From positions 1 to 36,981 of the forward strand of contig JAQVTR010000004.1 in assembly GCA_028699915.1 (NCBI GenBank): DNA of 36,981 bases, read 5' to 3'. A program made the translations under genes and the position numbers. This DNA is from Fidelibacterota bacterium (GTDB lineage: Bacteria; Fidelibacterota; Fidelibacteria; Fidelibacterales; Fidelibacteraceae). Below, one piece after another: positions 31,755 to 36,981 of the stretch. Position 1 is the first letter of the stretch; each line of letters begins with the position of its first letter. The notes under the pieces were generated by a model that saw nothing but the letters and a program-made list of their open reading frames with translations, made no database searches and was not told the DNA's origin.

Positions 31755-33503
31755 ATGAAAGAATTCGATATCATCATCGTGGGCGCCGGTGCCGCAGGTC
31801 TGCGTGCAGCCATCGCGGCTGTCCGTAAAAATCTGCGTGTGGCCGTTATCAGCAAGGTGCATCCGCTTCGCTCGCAGAGCGTTCTTGCATCCGGAGGGAT
31901 AAATGCAGTCCAGGATATCCGCAACGAAGAAAACGGGAAAAACGCGCAGGATAGGGATTCCATGCAGGCGTATTTGCAGGATATCCTGAATTGCGGATGC
32001 GGATTTTCGGATATTGCCGCCGCAGAGACCCTGGTCCGCCGGACACCTTCGGTGATCAAAGATCTCGAACGCTGGGGTTGCTTGTTGAATATGGAATCCG
32101 ACGGCCGCTTTGCCCTGCGTCGAATGGGAGTATCTTCTTTTCCCAGGACACATTTTGCCGAGGATAAAACGGGGCTGGCATTAATGCATACCTTGTATGA
32201 ACAATGCGTTCGCCTGCGGCAGAACAAACCCGACCTTTTACGGTTTTTTGATGAATGGCTGGTGCTGAAACTGCTGGTTCTGAACGCAACGGCATACGGG
32301 GTGATCGCCCTGGATATTATCAACGGAAAAATTGAACTTCTGGCCGCAAAGTCCGTAATTTGGGCAAGCGGCGGATCCGGCCGTATCTACGGACGCAGCT
32401 CCAACGCAATGATCAGCAGCGGATGGGGACTTGCCGTCCCTTATTATGCAGGAGTTCCGTTAAAAGATATGGAATTTGTGCAATTTCATCCCACACAACT
32501 GTTGGGTTCGCACGTTCTGATCAGTGAAGCGGCACGCAGCGAAGGGGGAGTACTCCTGAATCGCAAGGGCGAACGTTTTCTTGCTTTGTATGACGACACC
32601 AAAGATGCTATGGAACTTTCGCAGCACGACGGTATCAGCCGGAATATCCGGCGGGAGATCCTGGCAGGAAGGGCTGTGGACAGCAGCTGTGTCCATCTGG
32701 ATCTTCGTGAGATCGGCGCAAAAAAGATACGGGACCGGCTGCCCGGTATTCGTGAATTGTGCAAGACCTATGCCGGACTGGATCCGCTGCGTTATCCTAT
32801 TCCGGTCACACCCGGCCAGCATTATATGATCGGAGGAATTGATACCAACGAAAAAGCGGAAACGGCTATCCGAGGATTTTATGCCGCCGGGGAATGCGCC
32901 AACGCCGGAATTCACGGCGCCAGCCGTATGGGCGGCAACGCTTTGCCGGAGGCGCTTGTCTTTGGAGAGATCGCAGCCGAAAACGCCGCCGGATATATAC
33001 AGGCAAGACGCATAAAATCGCCCGGGAATGAATTTTATAAAAATGCGTTTGAAGAAGAAAAAAAACGGATTGGAAAGTTATTTAAAACGGGGGGACAGGC
33101 ATCGGTTTCGGATATCCGGAACAAACTGCAACGCAACATGGATGAAAAAGCGGGAATTTACCGCGACGGTATGGGCCTGGTCGAAGCGGCAAAAACCATT
33201 CGGGAACTGCAGAATGTCTATCACAGCGATTTAAAGGTCAGCAGCGAAGAACACCGGCTTAATTACGGGCTTATCGACGCCATCGAACTGCAGGGAAGTC
33301 TGGATATAGCCGAAGTCATTGTTCAGGCAGCCCTGAAACGCAACGAAAGTGTCGGCGTGCATTTCCGGAACGATTTTCCCAATTTCGGCGGGCATCCCCG
33401 GCACTCCATACTGTCCCTCTCAAAAGGAAAGATCCGCATACGCTATATTGCTGTCGGCAAAAAGGCGGTTTCCGGTATCAAAGGACTATGGTCGCGATTA
33501 TGA
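31755..33503 (+). CDS. frdA: Fumarate reductase/succinate dehydrogenase flavoprotein without the covalent-FAD histidine
   Basis: A 582-residue flavoprotein with the FAD-binding IIIVGAGAAGLRAA at the N-terminus. Active-site parts are intact: FVQFHPT, the EAARSEGG Arg, QHYMIGGI with its His, and HGASRMGGNAL with the catalytic Arg. The middle (REIGAKKIRDRLPGIRELCK, IPVTPGQHY) looks more like E. coli FrdA than SdhA. Where these enzymes carry the His linked to FAD (RSHTVxAxGG), this one has Gln41 (RSQSVLASGG; CAG at 31875-31877), so FAD is probably bound non-covalently. In E. coli FrdA, changing that His keeps fumarate reduction but largely loses succinate oxidation. I start at ATG 31755, four bases after the anchor gene. 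Confidence 0.9.
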   Translation: MKEFDIIIVGAGAAGLRAAIAAVRKNLRVAVISKVHPLRSQSVLASGGINAVQDIRNEENGKNAQDRDSMQAYLQDILNCGCGFSDIAAAETLVRRTPSVIKDLERWGCLLNMESDGRFALRRMGVSSFPRTHFAEDKTGLALMHTLYEQCVRLRQNKPDLLRFFDEWLVLKLLVLNATAYGVIALDIINGKIELLAAKSVIWASGGSGRIYGRSSNAMISSGWGLAVPYYAGVPLKDMEFVQFHPTQLLGSHVLISEAARSEGGVLLNRKGERFLALYDDTKDAMELSQHDGISRNIRREILAGRAVDSSCVHLDLREIGAKKIRDRLPGIRELCKTYAGLDPLRYPIPVTPGQHYMIGGIDTNEKAETAIRGFYAAGECANAGIHGASRMGGNALPEALVFGEIAAENAAGYIQARRIKSPGNEFYKNAFEEEKKRIGKLFKTGGQASVSDIRNKLQRNMDEKAGIYRDGMGLVEAAKTIRELQNVYHSDLKVSSEEHRLNYGLIDAIELQGSLDIAEVIVQAALKRNESVGVHFRNDFPNFGGHPRHSILSLSKGKIRIRYIAVGKKAVSGIKGLWSRL

Positions 33504-34174
33504 AAAACACTGTAAATATTTCGGTTTTTAAATTTGACCCTCTGAAGGATACGGAAGCCAAATTCAAATCTTATTCGATGCCCTCGCACGGATTAAGGAC
33601 AGTGATGGATGCCCTGACCTATATCCGCGATCATATTGACGGGACCCTGGCCTTCCGTTCCTCCTGCGGTCAGGGTCGCTGCGGTTCCTGCGCCGTACAT
33701 TTTAACGGTCGTTACGGCCTGGCCTGTGAAATGCTTCTGTCGTCCGAAAAGAATACCGTACGCCCACTGGCACATTTGCCGGTTATCAAAGATCTGGTTG
33801 TGGACATGGAAGCCTTTTGGGAAAAATACGAAGCCGTCAAGCCCTATCTGGTCCGGAGTTCCAATGATGCGGTTCTGAGTATTGAAAAACGCCTGAAAAT
33901 GAATAAGCTGGTGGACTGCATTCTTTGCGGAGCCTGTTTTTCGGCCTGCCAGATGACCGGAAAAAATCCCGATTTCCACGGCCCGGCCGCCTATGTGGTC
34001 CTGAACCGTTTTCTGCTTGACAACCGCGATTCGCTGCGGGAACAACGGCTGGCGCTGGTCAAAGGCGAGAACGGTGTTTTTCGCTGTCATCAGATGTTCA
34101 ATTGCAACGAAGCCTGTCCGAAACAGATCTATCCGTCAGAAAATATACTGGAAATCATTAAGATTATTGATTAA
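33500..34174 (+). CDS. frdB: Fumarate reductase/succinate dehydrogenase iron-sulfur subunit
   Basis: A 224-residue subunit holding three iron-sulfur clusters in the usual layout. The [2Fe-2S] ligands are Cys56, Cys61, Cys64 and Cys76. The [4Fe-4S] and [3Fe-4S] ligands come from CILCGACFSAC (140-150) plus CHQMFNCNEACP (196-207). Near the quinone site it reads MTGKNPDF followed by HGPAAYVV, as in FrdB (FGLNPEF, IGPAA), and lacks the Trp pair of SdhB. ATG 33500 overlaps the flavoprotein stop (ATGA). An in-frame ATG at 33488 is also possible, but the only nearby AAAGGA lies two bases from it. The 39-base gap to the next gene shows no terminator. Confidence 0.92.
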   Translation: MKNTVNISVFKFDPLKDTEAKFKSYSMPSHGLRTVMDALTYIRDHIDGTLAFRSSCGQGRCGSCAVHFNGRYGLACEMLLSSEKNTVRPLAHLPVIKDLVVDMEAFWEKYEAVKPYLVRSSNDAVLSIEKRLKMNKLVDCILCGACFSACQMTGKNPDFHGPAAYVVLNRFLLDNRDSLREQRLALVKGENGVFRCHQMFNCNEACPKQIYPSENILEIIKIID

Positions 34175-34213
34175 ATTTCCGGTGTAAAAAACATATAAAA
34201 CGGAGTGTGTTGT

Positions 34214-35566
34214 TTGGAAAAGAGTTTCAGTCGTCAAATAGCGGAATTTGCCGTCGCCCTAAGATATGAAGATTTGCCTGAAAATGTGGTTCATGAAGTC
34301 AAGCGCTTTTTGTATGATTCTTTCGGCTGCGCCCTGGGGAGCATGCATACCCGTGATGTGAACGCCATTCATGATATCTACAAAGAAATGGGGGGCAGGG
34401 AAGAAGCTACGGTCATTGGCTTCGGCAGCAAATTGCCCGCGGTGAACGCTGCATTTGTCAACGCTCTGATGATACGCTCGCTTGATTTTAACGATATTTA
34501 CTGGAAACAGGACCCCTCCCATCCTTCGGACATCATTCCGGCGGCACTGGCAATAGGGGAGCGTGTGGACGCTTCTATGAAAGCGCTTATTACCGCAATT
34601 GTCCTGGCTTATGAATTTGAACAGCGCATGTGTGAATTTGCAAAGCCGGGCGTACGCGAGCGCAAATGGCATCACGCAACGCTGACGCAATTCGTGTCTC
34701 CCGTCGTTGCGGGAAAGGTGCTGGGACTCAGTGTCGACCAAATGGTCAATGCCATCGGGATCAGCGCCTGTCACAACCACACCATCGGTTGTCCGACGGC
34801 CGGCAAACTGACCATGATGAAAAATACCGTGGATCCCATGGCCACACAGTCCGGTGTGCTGGCGGCATTGATGGCGGAAAAGGGCTACACGGGCACCGAG
34901 GCGATCTTTGAAGGAAAAGAAGGACTGATGGATGTTTTCGGACCCGACTGGGATACGGACGCCCTGCTGGGCAATCTGGGGTCATCCTTTAAGATCCTGG
35001 AATGTTCGATGAAAGCATTCCCAACGGAAGCCCTGACACACACCCACATCTCCGCCGCCATCAAGATTGTCAGCGAAAACGATATCGATTACCGCGATAT
35101 CGAGTCCGTAACCGTAACAACGATCGCCCGGGCTTGTGATATTCTTTTTGATCCGCACAAGTACCGTCCGGATTCACGGGAAACCGCAGATCACAGCCTG
35201 CCCTACTGCATTGCTTGTGCGCTCGTGGACCGCAAGGTCACAACCCGGAGTTTTGACGAAGAAAAGATCCGTGATCCCCGGATCCGGGAAGTGATCGATA
35301 AGATCCACGGGGAAGCTTCGGAAGCGTTTGAAAAAATGTTTCCCGCTAAGCAGCCCTCGCGGGCCCGCATCCGGTTGAAAGACGGAAAAGAATACAGCGT
35401 ATATATGGAATATCCCAAAGGTGACCCGCGTGAACCCATGACCGAAGCGGATCTCGACGCAAAGGTTTCCGCTCTCTGCGGGAAGCGTTTTAATGCGGGG
35501 AAACTCAAAGAAATTCTGTTTGGCTGCGAGCGTTTTACTGCCCGGGAAATGATGAAAAGATTGTAA
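34214..35566 (+). CDS. MmgE/PrpD family protein
   Basis: A 450-residue cytosolic protein of the MmgE/PrpD fold, which includes 2-methylcitrate dehydratase, cis-aconitate decarboxylase and the iminodisuccinate epimerase branch. The family core is clear: VKRFLYDSFGCALG, then SLDFND, HPSDIIPAALAIGE, AIGISACHNHT and MKAFPTEALTHTHISAA. The best start is TTG 34214 with GGAG eight bases upstream; GTG 34205 would overlap that ribosome site. It follows frdB after 39 bases on the same strand. The companion suggests a C4/C6 carboxylic-acid role, such as making or removing an unsaturated acid linked to fumarate, but sequence alone does not fix the substrate. Confidence 0.88.
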   Translation: MEKSFSRQIAEFAVALRYEDLPENVVHEVKRFLYDSFGCALGSMHTRDVNAIHDIYKEMGGREEATVIGFGSKLPAVNAAFVNALMIRSLDFNDIYWKQDPSHPSDIIPAALAIGERVDASMKALITAIVLAYEFEQRMCEFAKPGVRERKWHHATLTQFVSPVVAGKVLGLSVDQMVNAIGISACHNHTIGCPTAGKLTMMKNTVDPMATQSGVLAALMAEKGYTGTEAIFEGKEGLMDVFGPDWDTDALLGNLGSSFKILECSMKAFPTEALTHTHISAAIKIVSENDIDYRDIESVTVTTIARACDILFDPHKYRPDSRETADHSLPYCIACALVDRKVTTRSFDEEKIRDPRIREVIDKIHGEASEAFEKMFPAKQPSRARIRLKDGKEYSVYMEYPKGDPREPMTEADLDAKVSALCGKRFNAGKLKEILFGCERFTAREMMKRL

Positions 35567-35588
35567 GTTTTTATAAATCACAAATTGA

Positions 35589-35617
35589 TTGACAAGTTAA
35601 ATATTGTTTGTTAGTTT
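35589..35617 (+). promoter_or_regulatory. Promoter of the acyl-carrier-like/outer-membrane gene
   Basis: TTGACA (35589-35594), a 17-base spacer, then TAGTTT (35612-35617), about 52 bases ahead of ATG 35669. The -35 box is consensus and the -10 box is moderate. It separates this gene from the MmgE/PrpD gene. Confidence 0.6.
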
Positions 35618-35668
35618 ACGAATGTCCCGATATTGATCGCTGATTAAGCGAAGTTTGAGGAGATCATA

Positions 35669-36640
35669 ATGCGTTTAAAGATAGTATCTCTGGTTCTGCT
35701 TTTAGGTATCAGCTTCGGTTTGTGCGCACAGGATGTGAAAAGCCGTTCGGATTTTTTTAAGGAATTTTACGGTACCTATCTGAAGCCGCTGGATATTCAG
35801 GTGGATATTTCTGCAGATACGCTCGGCGAAACAACGCCTGATCTCAAACCCCTCATTTTACAGTATGAAAACCTGTATGATTTTGACATTCCCGCAAGCG
35901 ATGAAGCCGCCTTTAAATCACGCGAGGATGTGACCGCCTGGGTAACGCGTTATCTGGAAGCACAGCCGGCAGAAATACCGCAAGTTTCCAAAGCCAAGAA
36001 GGCCGCAGCGCCCAAAGATAAACATTCCTGGCGCTTAAAACTTTACGGATCGTACGGTGCCGTTGAAACCGGAGGCGTGACCGGCGGTGTGACCGGCGGC
36101 GGGCATTTTGACGGCAATTTATTCGGCACGGCAGCTTTTAAACGCTTCAATGAAATGTATACCTGGGAAGCGGGCTTTGCTTTTCATCCCTATGGCTGGA
36201 ACGGAAAGGCAGGACGCAGTCACCGTTCCTGGGGCTTGTCCTACGATTTTGCGCAGTTCAGTCATATCGGGGCCGATACGGTTTATGTAGGCTACGAAAG
36301 CGATACGACGGCAACGCGCTGGGGGATCAGCCTGAACTTTCAGCAAGATCTGACCGGCAGAAACAAGGCGCGTCCCAAAGTAGGTTTTTATTTAATGGAA
36401 AGTCTGCGTTTCGGGGTGCACAGCTACCAGTTCATTGACCCCGTTTTGCGGGATATTAACCACCTGTCTTACGGTATCGGACTTGCGCAGGGAATCTATT
36501 TTTATATCTTTGATCTGAAATTCTACCAGAATGTTGCTTACAGTCCGGATATTATCAGGCTTCTCCCTGCCGGCTATCCGCTGCTGCGCTCCCTTGACCT
36601 GGAATTTGGTTTACGTTTAGGCATAGCACTGAAGTTTTAA
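35669..36640 (+). CDS. Exported protein with acyl-carrier-like N-terminus and C-terminal beta-barrel
   Basis: The protein has 323 residues and a signal peptide (IVSLVLLLGISFGLCAQ). Residues about 30-105 read like the helical fold of an acyl carrier protein: ISADTLGE, a helix (LKPLILQYENLYDFDIP) and EAAFKSREDVTAWVTRYL. The match to the last two-thirds of ACP (LExxFDxEIP... TVxxxxxYI) is by eye, and Thr stands where the phosphopantetheine Ser would be. A Lys/Ala linker (SKAKKAAAPKDK) leads into a strand-rich region with a GGVTGGVTGGG repeat, ending in LRLGIALKF, consistent with an outer-membrane barrel. The start has GAGGAG. I know no named family for this arrangement. Confidence 0.7.
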   Translation: MRLKIVSLVLLLGISFGLCAQDVKSRSDFFKEFYGTYLKPLDIQVDISADTLGETTPDLKPLILQYENLYDFDIPASDEAAFKSREDVTAWVTRYLEAQPAEIPQVSKAKKAAAPKDKHSWRLKLYGSYGAVETGGVTGGVTGGGHFDGNLFGTAAFKRFNEMYTWEAGFAFHPYGWNGKAGRSHRSWGLSYDFAQFSHIGADTVYVGYESDTTATRWGISLNFQQDLTGRNKARPKVGFYLMESLRFGVHSYQFIDPVLRDINHLSYGIGLAQGIYFYIFDLKFYQNVAYSPDIIRLLPAGYPLLRSLDLEFGLRLGIALKF

Positions 36641-36689
36641 AAGATGTTAATTTGTTAATACATTTATTTTTCTGACTAATTAAAATGCA

Positions 36690-36718
36690 TTGACATTCTT
36701 AAAAACACGATGTATATT
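36690..36718 (+). promoter_or_regulatory. Strong promoter of the last gene
   Basis: TTGACA (36690-36695), 17 bases, then TATATT (36713-36718) preceded by TG (extended -10). It also contains TATTTTTG (36715-36722), which matches the Bacteroidetes-type TAnnTTTG box. This suggests high expression of an abundant outer-membrane protein. Confidence 0.8.
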
Positions 36719-36763
36719 TTTGAAAACTGAAAAAGTACAACAAAATAAATGGAGGAATTAAAA

Positions 36764-36981
36764 ATGAAACGTATCGCTATTGCTCTATTAGTGATCTGCA
36801 TGGCAACATTCGCGATTGCACAGGATGGTTTCGGACTGAAAGCCTTTGTCGCCGGCGGTTTTGCCGAACCGGGACTTTTGGGAACATCCGCTCTGGGATA
36901 TTATCACAACACCCAGGGTCATGGTTTTGATGTGAAACTCGGCGCCCGCAAACCTTTGGCTGATTTCTTTGAAATGCCGTC
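36764..36981 (+). CDS. Exported, probably outer-membrane, protein (3' end outside window)
   Basis: The reading frame opens at ATG 36764 with GGAGGA seven bases upstream and is still open at the window end (72 codons). A signal peptide (IAIALLVICMATFAIAQ) is followed by a Gly- and aromatic-rich start (FGLKAFVAGGFAEPG) and alternating strands (ALGYYHNTQGHGFDVKLGA), typical of the first strands of a beta-barrel porin. It is preceded by a near-consensus promoter, suggesting an abundant product. The rest lies outside, so no function is assigned. Confidence 0.75.
   Translation, partial: MKRIAIALLVICMATFAIAQDGFGLKAFVAGGFAEPGLLGTSALGYYHNTQGHGFDVKLGARKPLADFFEMP

Noticed and set aside
36071-36105. Tandem GGVT-coding repeat as a DNA repeat element
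   Set aside because: Only two units, fully inside a coding region; better seen as a Gly-rich turn of the protein.
1-36981. CRISPR array, insertion sequence, prophage or toxin-antitoxin pair
   Set aside because: No spaced direct repeats, transposase, integrase or phage structural genes were seen on either strand.

Overview
The window looks like chromosomal DNA of a Gram-negative bacterium, probably from the FCB superphylum and outside Bacteroidota proper. LptD points to a lipopolysaccharide outer membrane. A PorV/PorQ-family barrel, a secreted propeller protein with a FlgD-like C-terminal tail, and a DUF3078-type barrel are FCB hallmarks. Clear Shine-Dalgarno sequences (for example at corA, mscS, plsY, the lipocalin and the last gene) and plain TTGACA/TATATT promoters argue against a typical Bacteroidetes. 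Neomarinimicrobiota, Calditrichota or a related phylum would fit, but the sequence alone does not settle this. Nearly everything reads as core or ordinary accessory chromosome; I see no phage, insertion sequence or CRISPR array.

Layout. 1-959: end of an ArsF-like gene and an ArsG/DsbD-like permease. 1129-3039 (minus): mscS and corA. 3040-4158: a gene-poor kilobase holding a broken GIY-YIG gene, a structured inverted repeat and tmRNA (ssrA) with a strong promoter. 4159-8820: exported oligoendopeptidase F, a DUF3078 barrel, a cupin and a PBP4-type carboxypeptidase. 9026-10501 (minus): receiver-PAS-histidine kinase. 10662-19725: a long same-strand, tightly packed run of lptD, a PrmA-like methyltransferase, a lipoprotein, a propeller protein, two PorV-like barrels and a second lipoprotein. 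19767-21482: serine hydrolase lipoprotein and lipocalin. 21511-25450: a fused fatty-acid kinase (FakA plus FakB/DegV) divergent from a HAD phosphatase, plsY and an exported protein. 25506-28941 (minus): typA, tRNA-Gly(CCC), an aminotransferase and tRNA-Gly(GCC). 29050-30834: dsbD. 31032-35566: a succinate dehydrogenase/fumarate reductase operon followed by a MmgE/PrpD protein. 35669-36981: two exported, probably outer-membrane, proteins, the last cut by the window edge.

Themes. Most genes serve the envelope: LPS export, peptidoglycan trimming, lipoproteins, outer-membrane barrels, periplasmic disulfide chemistry and phospholipid synthesis. The fused fatty-acid kinase would make acyl-phosphate and the neighbouring PlsY would use it, so these genes form a plausible route from free fatty acid to lysophosphatidate. 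In the fumarate reductase-like complex the flavoprotein has Gln where the covalent-FAD His normally sits, the iron-sulfur subunit resembles FrdB at the quinone site, and one membrane anchor lacks the usual haem ligand. This suggests fumarate reduction or a relative of it rather than succinate oxidation. The least explained parts are the propeller/PorV/lipoprotein cluster, the exported protein with an acyl-carrier-like N-terminus at 35669, and the GIY-YIG/inverted-repeat remnant behind ssrA.
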